Below are positions 50,455 through 61,200 of a DNA stretch of 64,000 nt, piece by piece. Made by a program: the position numbers and the translations under genes. Below the pieces are notes generated by a model that ran no database searches, was not told the origin of the DNA, and saw only the letters and a program-made list of their open reading frames with translations. Source of the stretch: Crotalaria pallida (lineage: Eukaryota; Streptophyta; Magnoliopsida; Fabales; Fabaceae); assembly GCA_037953625.1 (NCBI GenBank), contig CM075649.1:73625290-73689289 (forward strand), read 5' to 3'. Position 1 is the first letter of the stretch. Every line of letters begins with the position of its first letter.

Positions 50455-51019
50455 AATAGATCCATTATTCTTTATCACATTTGGATGTGATTTCTAGGAA
50501 AGTTAGCATTTCCTCTTGTGTTACTTCCACTCGATTCATGCCAAAGTATTGGAGGATACATCAAGGTGATTGAATACACACAAGGTGATACAATTGACTC
50601 ATTACTCGAGTCTTACAACGATCATGGTTGTTTGAGGATTTGAGGCCTTTCCTCGTGTCACTATGCTTTAAGTGTTAATGACCCTGGAAAGTCGAAATAG
50701 TTGAGCAATCCAGAGGAGTTAAACAAGGGGCAACGCCGAGGGACAGAATTTTAAAGGTTCATGATCGGAGACTCTATCGTCGTCATGACAAAGCAAAGGA
50801 GGTAGCAATTACAATTGGGCCGAAGGGCAGTTCATGTGAGCTCTAGGGGGATTAAGGAAGTGATTTTAAGGAATCTAATAGTTTCAAGATTGATGATACA
50901 AGTAGATCGACGAGAAGTAAGAAGGGAAGGTTTCTAATCACAATAGAACTCCTAACACGAATTCGTGAATTGTAACAAAGAACTGAAGAACTAAGAACAA
51001 ATAGGAGATTGATTTCAAA
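50455..51019 (+). other. Internal retrotransposon sequence, no coding signal recognised
   Basis: Multiple stops fall in every frame and I could not recognise reverse transcriptase or other pol motifs. It is presumably decayed internal sequence or a leader belonging to the second gag copy. Confidence 0.6.
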
Positions 51020-51410
51020 AGGGAAGAAATCTAAGTTCCATAGGGGACGTTTTAAGGACAAGAATTTGGAGTACGGATGATTTGGAAATTGAAGGTTAAT
51101 TATGGAATTAAGCCACATGGATGAGTGAAGGTTATACACTGATATGCCCAATGGTGAATCTAAAACATAGTTGAACTATGTAAATCTGATATTGGAAGCA
51201 AGGGAATGGCATGTCACTTGAGAACTATTCAAGGATGAAATCTTTGAAGATTAGAGAAAGGAGATTAAATTTTTGTAATTAAGGTAGGGTAATATGAATC
51301 TCGGGGGAAAACATTACCAAGTTTCAAAAGATTGAGGAATAAGTGAACTAACTATGGGGACCAGAATTTCATGCGTAAGGGGTTAGAGAAACCTCAATTG
51401 CATGAAGGTA
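51020..51410 (+). pseudogene. Second, heavily decayed gag copy
   Basis: Conceptual translation, ignoring stops and one frameshift, follows the intact gag upstream in order. SKFHRGRFKDKNLEY matches PKFEGGFKPEEANKW, MPNGESKT matches MLEGEADNW, KDEIFED matches NKYFPED, GNMNLGENITKFQKIEE matches GDMSVGEYAAKFEEL, and RKGLEKPQLHEG matches the FEGGLRPEL segment. At least five in-frame stops occur, several explainable by TGG to TAG/TGA or CAA to TAA changes, plus a one-base shift near 51,304. It is much more diverged than the LTR pair, so it was probably already decayed when the element inserted, or derives from a different element. The alignment was made by eye. Confidence 0.6.
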
Positions 51411-52388
51411 AATGAAAAGCAAATGGAAAGAAATCATTTGTCAATTTTAAGGTGGGAAGGTGAGGCGCATCACCATGGGCTGAGTGGTGATATACAAAAA
51501 GGGATATTTGATTTCAGTCGCATGAAAAATTAAGTCGTATTCGCCGGATTAATTGAAGAAGAGATGCAAGAAGGGAATGGTCAACCAGCAAATCAAGAGT
51601 GGAAGAGTTTTCCATCCTGCTAGGATGCGAGTTAGATTCGGATATAGGTAATCTGAGCTTATTCTTCCTCTGATCTAGATTAACGTAATCAATGATTTCG
51701 ATTGCGTTAATTAAATCGTTCTGTGATCTGAAAATCTGAGCAGGTCTTTAACTTGAGTTTCTGTGATCAAAGCCCTTATCACAGTTGGATGTGATAAATG
51801 TCTTTGGGCGCTACAGAAAGGGAAAGATCAGTTAAGACTAGAGATATTAACAACCACCGGGATAGGACAAGCATTTGTCTCCCCAACGGAAATATCTCTA
51901 GAACTTGACAATCGGACTAAATCTGATGGCGACGATAAAGTTCCTTATCTTTGAGTTCATCTAACTTAAAGATAAATCGTATAGTCTTTCTTGAGAAAGA
52001 TTATATCTGAAAGGGATGATTTTATTGCTAATAGTTTAAATGTTAGGACTGATCACCCTGATATTTATACTGTTAAGGAATAAAGTCATATAATTAATTC
52101 CTTACTCGTGCTCGAGTGATCAGAGTGCGCAGTGGAGAAAGTTTTCTTTGAAAGGTTTGTTGCAAATGTTTCAATATGTACTTGGGGCATGGGTTTTAAA
52201 AAGATTTAATAAAGGGGTTTCATTGTTAAATAATTTCAAGAAAGCATAAGGTAAACCTTTTTGAAGGATTTTGATGTGTGTTGGAAACGCAAAAGTTTAT
52301 CCGAGAAAGTTTCATTTGTAAAATTTTATGTGACATTTTGATGGCAGAGAGTTTAAAAGGAAAATATGTATATAAGAAAATTCCTTTT
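51411..52388 (+). other. Internal retrotransposon sequence without recognisable genes
   Basis: Reading frames here are short (a 63-codon frame at 51,763) and match no family I recognise. A 90-codon frame from 52,278 runs through the polypurine tract into the LTR and is unlikely to be a gene. Confidence 0.6.
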
Positions 52389-52505
52389 AAGTGGGGGAGA
52401 GTTCTCCCTAATTATGTTTTGCAAAATGATAACATCCAAACAATTTGTTATGAAAGTGTGGAATTTTTAAAAAAAAGAATGAATTTCGGGGACGAAATTC
52501 CTTTT

Positions 52506-52519
52506 AAGTGGGGGAGTAG
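52506..52519 (+). other. Polypurine tract before 3' LTR, with upstream duplicate
   Basis: AAGTGGGGGAGTAG abuts the 3' LTR and follows GACGAAATTCCTTTT, the usual context for plant-strand priming in this group. A near copy, AATTCCTTTTAAGTGGGGGA, also lies 117 bp upstream, with its purine run at 52,389-52,401. Confidence 0.85.
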
Positions 52520-53162
52520 TGTAACACCCCAAATTTCGTCTTCCGAATAAATATGTTAGTAAAATGGTTTTATACATAAATAATAATTTCATGTTTGATT
52601 TGGATATATATTCATTATAAGTATTATGTGAAAATATTTTATGATGAGGTTTTTCCATAAAATATTAAATTTTGCAATTAAGTCCTTGGGAAGGACCTAA
52701 AAACAATAATGGAAGGTATTTTGGGGTTAAAATTAATTAAACAAAGTTTTTAGTGAAAACTGGTCAAAATACTCGAGTATTTTTGAAAATACTCGAGTAT
52801 TCTGGTCAGTGTTGCACGAGTTAGTGCGTTTGGTGAGTCACCACCACCGAGTCACCGCCGTTTGACACGAAATCAGTCCTTCAACACGTCTAAGGCCTTC
52901 GTGTCGAGCTGCATGAGCTTGGTGGAGGGCTATTTAAGCCATGGTTGATGAATCAACCAACCCATTTTGCCAATTTCGTGAAGAACTTCACATGTTAGGG
53001 TTCTTGAGTTTGCTCTCTCAATTCGTTTTTGTCTCTGAGTCTTAACACATAAACCATACACCGTTTCGAAGCTCACATCCAGAGCTTTGAAAAACACCAA
53101 AAATCGTGAGCTAAGGCTGAGTGTGTGAGCAGTAGTGAGCTCTGCAAGTTAGAGCTTCAAAT

Positions 53163-53373
53163 CTGCCAAAAACAGAACTCAGTTCAGACCCGTCAACTTC
53201 GTGGCTTAGATTCTCTCTCCTCCTTGAGAGTTACCTCACGCCTATTATACCATTGGAAAGCTCTTTCAACGAGCTTCGATTTGATACCAAGTTTGTAAGA
53301 TTTGAGTTCCTGGATGAAAAGTTATGGGCTTGTGAAGTTAGGTGTTGAAATCTGCCAAACTAGAATTTCAGAT
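53163..53373 (+). other. 211-bp LTR segment absent from the 5' LTR
   Basis: This segment contains two AATCTGCCAAA-type motifs and the leader-like stretch CCATTGGAAAGCTC. In the 5' LTR the flanking sequences join directly at CTTCAAATTCAGAG, with AT as microhomology at the junction. That points to a deletion in the 5' copy rather than an insertion here. Confidence 0.85.
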
Positions 53374-54033
53374 TCAGAGAGCCGACTTTGAGCTTCAATT
53401 GTGGTAAGCTCAAGCTCTCTTTTGGTCTGAAACTTATTGGTTTTCAAAGTACATGTTATAGAGAACATAGTCTAACCAATTTCCCCAATTTTTATGCATG
53501 ATTCGAATGTCGATTGATGTGGTTTTGAACCCCTGCTGAATCTGTTATGCAAGTTCGGGTGGGAAGTGGTTAGAGCATTTGGTTGCTGTTCTCTGCGGAG
53601 TTTTTGTTCAAGAACAACCCTAAGGTATGGGGGAAGCTTACCATTTGCTAGAATAAGAGTAAATTGCATTAGAAAGTAGGAGGAGCCACCATGAGATTCT
53701 AAGGGCATAGATTGAAATAGGAATATGGCTTGGAGGCCAATCTGAGGCATGCTACATGCTAAGGCAAGTTTATTTGGTTGCATGTGAGCTTAATCAATGC
53801 TGAAATTATGCCAAAAATGAATAGAATTGAAATTGGTACTTGAAGTTGCATAATATGTGATTTTCATGCATAATTGATGAATGATTATGATTTTCTCTGA
53901 ATTGATGCGATCTCTGTGTTGAGACATGTTTAATTTGTGTATGTAAAGCTTTGTTGATCATTGGTTTAAGTTGGAATTGATTAGAATTGAAAATGGTATA
54001 TTAAAACCAAGTTGTAGTGCATCTGCTGTCAAA

Positions 54034-54420
54034 AATACTCGAGTATTTGGTACAACACTCGAGTATTTGGTAAAAAACGCGAGTATTTGGTAAAACACTC
54101 GAGTATTTTCTGATGCAAGCTTCCCAGAAGATCACGAAATACTCTAGTATTTTGTAAAATACTCTAGTATTCTGGGCTGCAAAATACTCTAGTATTCTGT
54201 GAAATACTCTAGTATTTTGGGCTGGAAAATACTCTAGTATTTTGTGAAACACTCAAGTATTTTGGGGCTGAAAAATACTCTAGTATTTTGTGAAATACTC
54301 AAGTATTCTGAACTGTAAACTACTCGAGTATTTTGTGAAATACTCGAGTATTCTGGGCAGACTGATACACAATTTCATGAAATTGAAGAACTACTCGAGT
54401 ATTGAAGTTACTACTCGAGT
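54034..54420 (+). repeat. Palindromic CTCGAG/CTCTAG minisatellite in 3' LTR
   Basis: It is the counterpart of the block in the 5' LTR, with one 20-bp unit fewer and otherwise nearly the same order of CTCGAG, CTCTAG and CTCAAG centres. Confidence 0.88.
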
Positions 54421-54793
54421 CTTTTACTAAAATGTTGAGAAAACACCATTTTTAATCTAACCACTTCCATTTAAACCTAATGACACTTAAAGGGAATAAT
54501 GTGATACTTCCTTTAATAAATCCCATAATTCCTAAGCATGGAAATTGATATATCTCATTGATGAATTCATTACATATTGTATACGATGAGATTAACGAAT
54601 AATCTTGAGGGAATACTTGCATGCATTCATGCACCGTGAACGGTGTTGAGTTATCGTTGTGTCATGTTTTTGGAACATGAGGAGGGCCTCTGGGAGTGCC
54701 AAATGTTACTACTTGCTCGATGACACATTGAGGTGGACAATCTGGGCAGTATGTGGTATACTGTTGGTTTGATGGTTCAACGGTGTGTTGCAC

Positions 54794-55203
54794 ACAAGTG
54801 GTAAGGTTTACGTTTTGGCGACGTGACGTTCATCAGACATGGTGACGTTGTTTACCACCTCTGTTGTGTTACACAAGTGATAAGGTTTACCTCCTTAGGC
54901 AACGTGACGTTCATCAGATGTGGTGACGTTTTTTATCACACCCGTTGTTTATTGAGAAGGGTGTGGTTCACACAAGTGATAAGGTTTACGTCCTTAGGCG
55001 ACGTGACGTTCATCAGACATGGTGACGTTATTTATCACCTCTGTTGTGTATCACAAGTGATAAGGTTTACGTCCTTAGGCGACGTGACGTTCATCAGATG
55101 TGGTGACGTTTTTTATCACACCCAGTGCATATTGAAAAGTGATAGGTTTACGTCCTTGGGAGACGTGACATTCACCAGATAGTGTGACGTTTTTATCACT
55201 TCC
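54794..55203 (+). repeat. Tandem ACGT/TGACG-rich repeats in 3' LTR
   Basis: Five units match the 5' LTR array. The second unit differs at two bases (ACCTCC and GCAACGTG for ACGTCC and GCGACGTG), which removes one ACGT core. Confidence 0.85.
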
Positions 55204-56071
55204 GAGAAAGTACGCCATACGTTTGATAACGTATTATTTGTATTCTGGGAATACCATGGTGTTATGCAAGGACGTTCATCTGAGCGATTAGTTGAAGAAT
55301 CTCTGGAATCGAGAGATGGGAAGCATGCATCATTCCACCTATTTGGAAAGAGAAATAAGAGAAATGGCGGGTGCTCATGTTTATGCATTTCTATAATGAT
55401 GGTTGCTTACTTGTGGATGTTAGGACTTTACTCTTATTTGATAATGCGAATGTATAAGCTTACCCCCTGCCCTTAATAGGTTTTGACCAGGTACCTAGAC
55501 TACCTAGAGATTAAAGGAAATGGGATGACTCTTAAGTTCATAAAGTGCCAAGTCATCATGGGATAAAGACTCTTTTGTACAACTCTGAGGACTCAACCAG
55601 ATGAACGAATGGATGAAGAACCAGTGACCAGCTCTGGAACGTCTCTATTTTTGATAATGGAAACAATGTATATATTTTGAGAGATGTATCCAAGAGAAAA
55701 CCTAGTTTTCATACTTTAATATAATTGTGGTACACATCAAATTTATATCCCTGATTTTATGAGTCAATGAACTATTTTAATATATTCCGTTCACTCTGAT
55801 TTTATCGTTCGGCACGAAGGAAGTATTGTTAAAGTTGATTTCCTGGGATGACCTAATGACTAAGTTATTTTCGAAAGCTATTTTGTACTACAAAGGTTAT
55901 CTCAAAAGGGTTCTAAAATGTTCAGCAAATAATTACTCCTTCTACCGAATTTAGTTCCAATACATGGTTTAAATTTGAGTACCACATTCAAGGAAAATTT
56001 TTCATACTCAGACTTTTCCAACACGTTTCAATAATTTATGAAATTCTTTTTAAGAAACGAGGGATGTTACA

Positions 56072-56419
56072 CGTGATGCCTTTCTTCTTCTCAAGGGTGT
56101 GATTCTCTTGATGGATTAGTGATTGATCCAAGACTAAGTCTTCCATGGTGTGATGCTATGAGAAGCAAGATGGTTTTCTTCTTCCTAGGAGGAATGCCAT
56201 CTTCCTATCTCTTTGAGTCTTTGTTGTTTTGTTTTGATTTTTCTTGAGTTTTGAGTTTGTGCAACTCCTTATGGAATTCGTCCATGAGTAGAGTTTTGTT
56301 TCTTGTTTTCAAGTTTTAGATTCAAGAACAATTTGGTTCTCTGAATCCTTTTCCTCAATTCGGTTTAGACATGAATTGGTTGCATCAATCTTTATTCAAG
56401 TTCCTTGTTGATGATCCTT
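56072..56419 (+). other. Unidentified sequence, probable continuation of the block left of the gypsy element
   Basis: Pyrimidine-rich, T-run-rich sequence with no coding region. Together with 57,925-58,095 it would rejoin the sequence at 43,965-44,847 if both inserted elements were removed. It reads like an untranslated leader of an LTR element, but this is a weak inference. Confidence 0.4.
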
Positions 56420-56424
56420 AGATT
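56420..56424 (+). repeat. Target-site duplication AGATT, left copy
   Basis: AGATT immediately before the solo LTR is repeated at 57,920-57,924 immediately after it. Confidence 0.93.
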
Positions 56425-57919
56425 TGCTGGAAATAGGGATAGAATACGCAGCGGAAAATAAAAACGAAACCCCCTATTTCCAGAATAGGATCCATGCGAG
56501 AGAGCATGATTCGAGATAGAAAAACGTTTACCTCTTGATGCGAAGAGGAGAACGGCGCTGGTCAGATCGTCCACAAACAATCCACGTCAATCACGAGCGC
56601 AGCAAGGTAGTCGTGCCTCTATCAGTATCCACACGAACAGATTCCCAATTGGAGTCACGTCTCTCTTCTCAGTGCTAGCGGAGAAGAGAGAGATTCAGTG
56701 TATCACTCACTCTCTGATATGGACGGCTAGGGTTGCCGTTCTGTGTCTCACACGTACCAAAACCCTAAGGCTAATACTATTATTTATAATAGTATTAGAC
56801 CAGCGGGCTGGGCTTGGCTGCACAAATCAGAATGCGTCGCACGGTCATACTGTGCATCACACGGACGTAAATTTTATAAAAATACAACTATTGTATTTTT
56901 TATCAAATGTGATATCTCCAATCTATCTGTTCTTAGTGTGTGACCCTATAGGTTCCTGTAACGTTGGCAGTAAAGTTAAAATCCCATTTAAGTTTACAAG
57001 CAATGAGCGGTATCTAGCAACACGTCATTGCTACCCAAGTGACAGGAATGTCTGTGATCTGACATAACCTTAGTGTGACCAATGATCATGTGTAAATTTA
57101 ATCCTTTTGTCCAAATATCTTAGTTACACTCATGGCATGGAACGTGTCACCCATGTATAGTGTAACCTATGGTTTCTTGATCCCTGAGTAGACGCGTCTA
57201 AACAAGTCTCGTCAATATCTCATATTGATTGTCTTGAGTATGGCCATACATTTCACCGTCTCACTCAATCAAGGGGCCCAGGGATATAATTCATATTGAC
57301 AAGGATTGACAAATCCCATCTACATCACTCACATCCCTCTACATGATTTGTCATATACCCGACTACAACCGTTATGATCACCTAGTTAAAGATGATGTTT
57401 GATTGCGTGAAAGCACATAATTCCTCATGTTGGGAACCGTAGCGACTTCAGGTCGAAGGACCATGTACACCATTGTCACTATGAGAATCGCTTATGACAC
57501 TCACTTAATAACCCATGTAGCATTCTCATGGCGGGTCAATCCAGTACACAATTGTCCCAATGTGTACTTACGTGAATACTTGATATCCCATATCCATGAC
57601 CGGTGAGATACAGTCATCAGTCTGCCACATACTAGTCTCGATGTATTATAGTTGTCCTTATTAACTATAATACTCGACTAGGGAATCTTTAAGAATAATT
57701 ATCAATCAATAAGATCTCACTATCAAGTCATGTACTTGATATTCTTATGACATTGAACTTATAATCCTAAGGACTTTATTACATCTATTTTAATTAAACA
57801 ATTAAAGTATAAATATAATAAATGAAATGCCTCATTATTATTAATAGTAATAATCCATAAACATGAAATAAGTACAAGTAAAAGTGAAAATACGATTGCC
57901 ACTAGGGCACTCTCCAACA
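56425..57919 (-). mobile_element. Solo LTR of a Ty1/copia-like element (1,495 bp)
   Basis: On the minus strand it begins TGTTGGAGAGTGCCCTAG and ends CCTATTTCCAGCA, so the termini are TG...CA with an imperfect inverted repeat (TGTTGGA/TCCAGCA). Perfect 5-bp duplications AGATT flank it. No internal region or second LTR is present, so it is a solo LTR left by LTR-LTR recombination. The start resembles LTRs of the Angela/BARE group of copia elements, which is my basis for both family and orientation. Short reading frames inside are not credible genes. Confidence 0.88.
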
Positions 57920-57924
57920 AGATT
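57920..57924 (+). repeat. Target-site duplication AGATT, right copy
   Basis: It matches 56,420-56,424 exactly and defines the insertion site. Confidence 0.93.
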
Positions 57925-58095
57925 TCCTTCGTCAACTCTTAAAAAGATTAAAAGAATTGAGTCTTGAACCAAAGATTAATGGCCTTAAGGCATGTTTTTA
58001 CGGAAAATCGAATTCATTTGGAGTTTGCGTCAAAGATCATTTGATTTTCCTTGGAGAAAAGAATTGGAATCGATGGTCACATTTCTTGGGCGTAT
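57925..58095 (+). other. Unidentified sequence between solo LTR and inverted satellite
   Basis: This 171-bp tail is continuous with the sequence left of the solo LTR once that insertion is removed. It ends at a ragged junction with satellite near CGTATCATTTAGG. I see no coding capacity or identifiable element end. Confidence 0.5.
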
Positions 58096-58845
58096 CATTT
58101 AGGATTATTCTGAATGTTCTTATATGCCCTAATACACATTCCTAGACAATACTAAGCCTTTAGAATACTCTATTAACCATTTTACACTTGTTAGAGCCTC
58201 CAAGGACTCATGCAACATCCTTTACGTCCCTTGGGGCACCAAGCATTGTTTAGGATCATTCTAAAGGTTCTTATATGTCCTAATACACATTCCTAGACCA
58301 ATCTAAGCCTTTAGAATACTCTCTTAACCATTCTACACATGTTAGAACCTCCAAGGACTCATGATTCACAATCTACGTTCCTAGGGGAACCAAGCATAGT
58401 TTAGGATCATTCTGAAGGTTCTTATATGTCCTAATACACATTCCTAGACCATTCTAAGCCTTTAGAATACTCTATTAACCATTCTACACTTGTTAGAGCC
58501 TCCAAGGACTCATGATTCACCCTCTACGTTCTTAGGGGAACCAAGCATAGTTTAGGATCATTCTGAAGGTTCTTATATGTCCTAAAACACATGCCTAGAC
58601 CATTCTAATCCTTTAGAATACTCTCTTAACCATTCTACACTTGTTAAAACCTCCAAGGACTCATGATTCACAATCTACGTTCCTAAGGGAACCAAGCATA
58701 GTTTAGGATCATTCTGAAGGTTCTTATATGTCCTAATACACATTCCTAGACCATTCTAAGCCTTTAGAATACTCTATTAACCATTTTACACTTGTTAGAG
58801 CCTCCAAGGACTCATGCTACATCCTTTACGTCCCTTGGGGCACCA
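58096..58845 (-). repeat. Inverted satellite island, about five 151-bp monomers
   Basis: The sequence reads as the reverse complement of the main array, for example CATTCTACACTTGTTAGAGC and ACCAAGCATAGTTTAGGATC. The monomers mix types seen in the array: two carry the TACGTCCCTTGGGGCACC form and three the TACGTTCCTAGGGGAACC form. The right end is cut cleanly at GGGGCACCA by the next retrotransposon. Confidence 0.96.
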
Positions 58846-60449
58846 TGTAACATCCTAGAAATTAATAGTAATATAATAAATGAATAAAATAATATATATA
58901 AATATTTATTTAAGGATAGGATTAAGCCGTAGAAATTGTATAAGGGTAGTGAGGTAACAGGTAGCATAGGCCGACCTGATAAGTAGATGTAGGGCCTCGG
59001 ACCGACCTCAGCCGAGCTAAAGAACTAAATAGGAACAAAACGCGAAGTCTATTGTCAGCTCGGATTGGCCGAGCTCATCGTTCATTGCATTGTTAAGCCG
59101 GCCGAGCTAAATAGGGTCAGACGCGGAACCTGTTGTCAAGCCGAACTAGCCGACCTCAGCGCACCTCACTCTACTATCCGAGATGGAAGCTCGGATTACT
59201 AATCCGACATACCGAGCCGACGTGTCCTAGCTCCCCCGTGCCAGCTCATGTTGAGCTGTTGGTCCTTTGGGATTCGAACCACCCGTACTATGTACTATCC
59301 CTCACTTTATGTCACTATCATTGCTTTATGTCCCTTTCAATGTACTATTCATGGATTCCTCAAGAAGCCAATGAATCCTAGCCACACATTCTAGCTTCTC
59401 CAAGAAGCCTTCAATGAGAGCCACACAAATGTTTTCCCTAAATGAATAAAAGAAAGCCCAATCCACAACACACAACACTTTGCATTTCTCATTCTCTTTC
59501 TCCTTCGTTTCTCTCTCTCTTTTTCTCTAAAATTCCAGCAACAACAAACCCATCATAATCCCTCTTCCCACTCAAAACATCTCCCTCTCCTCCACCAAGA
59601 TTCACCAACCGGAGACCCTCCTTCTCTCCATCCCCATTCTGTTCCGGCGTCCCGCTCTGTCCCGGACGTCCCTGGACCGCCGTGGAGCTGGTGTGCAGCC
59701 TGGTGGAGCTCGTGGCAGCTTGGAGGAAAGGATTCAAGGGGTGCTAAGTTTACAAGGTCAAGCATCAAGGAAACCATTCTCAAGCTCTCAACTCTTATCT
59801 CTCATGGTTTGAGGTAAGGAGTGAGTGTTACCTCTACTTGAGTTTGGGTTTCTAGGGTGTTCATAAAGGGTACTAAGAGTGGGTGTTAGATTAGGGAATG
59901 GATCTAGGTTAATGTTAGAAAGGAAATGGTAAAAAGGGTAAAAAGGGAACTAATAAATGAACTAGAAACATGTGTATGAAGTAGGGATGAATATTGTTAT
60001 ATGTTATATGTGGGTATTTACATGATGGATTGGTTAAGTGCTTCTTTCTTATTGTTGATGTTGTATAAGTGTTTATGAACTTTGTGTATAAATGTTTATG
60101 AGTTTTGATACTTGTTATTTATATCTGTGGCTGAGCTGGGCCGAGCTGAGTGACGATGAGAATGGGTATGAGAAAATGGTAGAGATGGAATATAGGAGAG
60201 ATAGAGTGATAAGTCAGATAATGAGTATGGTTAATGGAAAGAGGGAATGGTTACCGGGTTTAGCCGAGATAGATCGAGCTAGAAAGATGGTTGGAAAGGT
60301 AAGTAGAGAGGTTGAGCCGAGATAGGCCGAGCTAAGTATATAATGAGATTAATGTAACGAGGAATAATTTAAAGGGTTGAGCCGAGATGGGCCGAACTAA
60401 AATGGTTAAAAAGGATAAGAGGAATTAAAGAGAAATGGTTGTGTGATCG

Positions 60450-60860
60450 GGTCATAGCAGACGCGTACCGGGTGCGTGCATTGATCGCGTCAGACGCGTA
60501 CTGGGTATGTGCAGCTGTAAGACGGGTACTGGGTACTCGCAGTTATGATTCACACAAGGTTCCGAGCACGGAATCGGTGGGATGTGTTCCTGGTCATAGC
60601 AGACGCGTACTGGGTGCGTGCATTGATCGCGTAAGTCGCCGAGATGCGCCGCTGTAAGACGAGTACTGGGTGCTCGCAGTTATGGACACTCCTAACTCCA
60701 TAGAATGATCGGCGGTAGTTCTCCTGGTCATAGCAGACGCGTACTGGGTACGTGCATTGATCGCGTAAGACGCATACCGGGTATTTGCAGCTGTAAGACG
60801 GGTACTGGGTACTCGCAGTTATGGACACTCCGATATCCGACTTTAAATGGTGTAAGACTT
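60450..60860 (+). repeat. Nested CpG-rich tandem repeat in LTR
   Basis: Units beginning GGTCATAGCAGACGCGTAC start at 60,450, 60,592 and 60,726, a period of 134-142 bp. Each is built from shorter 28- to 36-bp variants of AGACGCGTACTGGGTACGTG, so the repeat is hierarchical. Confidence 0.88.
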
Positions 60861-61020
60861 GCACTGGGTGTATGCATCCGAGAAGAGTAAAAGATTGTAA
60901 ACTATGTGAAAATGGAATAATGTGTAATGAGTCCGAGGTAGAGATGGTAATCCGAGGTAAGAGAGTAGTGGCCGAGAAGCCGAGGTATGACTAATAGGTA
61001 ATGGGTAAACTTGATTCTGA

Positions 61021-61200
61021 TGTGAGCCGAGCTAGATGAGATTGTATGCATGTGAGCCGAGCTAGATGAGATTGTATGCATGTGAGCCGAGCTAGATGAG
61101 ATTGTATGCATGTGAGCCGAGCTAGATGAGATTGTATGATGTGAACTGAGCTAAGTGTGATTGTATGAGGTGAGCCGAGCTAAATGATGATGTATGCAGG
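61021..61200 (+). repeat. 30-bp tandem repeat with GCCGAGCTA
   Basis: Four copies of TGTGAGCCGAGCTAGATGAG plus ATTGTATGCA follow one another at exactly 30-bp spacing from 61,021, identical except at the last bases of the fourth. Two degenerate copies continue to about 61,200. Confidence 0.95.

Larger units (their letters stand above)
44848..56071 (+). mobile_element. Ty3/gypsy LTR retrotransposon with gag but no usable pol (non-autonomous)
   Basis: The 11.2-kb element has, in order, a 5' LTR, a primer binding site, a 1-kb leader, an intact gag, a broken protease, a second decayed gag, a polypurine tract and a 3' LTR, all on the plus strand. LTRs over 3 kb starting TGTAACACC, the double-knuckle gag, and the GGGACGAAATTCCTTTTAAG motif before the 3' LTR are features I associate with the Tekay/Del chromovirus group of plants; that assignment is by family resemblance. 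No reverse transcriptase, RNase H or integrase is recognisable, so movement would need enzymes from a relative. The flanks (AGGCG left, CGTGA right) do not form a 5-bp target duplication. Confidence 0.9.
52520..56071 (+). repeat. 3' LTR of gypsy element (3,552 bp)
   Basis: It starts TGTAACACCCC and ends GGGATGTTACA and matches the 5' LTR. It holds the same TATA-like box (52,931), palindromic minisatellite (54,034-54,420) and ACGT repeats (54,794-55,203). It retains a 211-bp segment absent from the 5' LTR. The length difference of 190 bp is fully explained by that segment (+211), one 20-bp minisatellite unit (-20) and one T in a run (-1). Confidence 0.96.

Noticed and set aside
52278..52550. 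A 90-codon frame ending in the 3' LTR, resembling the tail of a gypsy polyprotein
   Set aside because: Only the last residues over the polypurine tract match what is often seen there; the upstream part matches nothing, and no pol domain precedes it.
44843..56076. CGTG shared at both ends of the gypsy element as a target duplication
   Set aside because: It works only if TG is removed from the LTR start, yet TG is present at the start of both LTRs and completes the TGTAACA/TGTTACA inverted ends.
56672..57067. A 131-codon plus-strand frame within the solo LTR
   Set aside because: It is antisense to the LTR, has no recognisable domain and is bounded by the LTR's own sequence.
60439..60890. Overlapping frames of 61-104 codons on both strands
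   Set aside because: They are produced by the CpG-rich tandem repeat, which is stop-poor in several frames.
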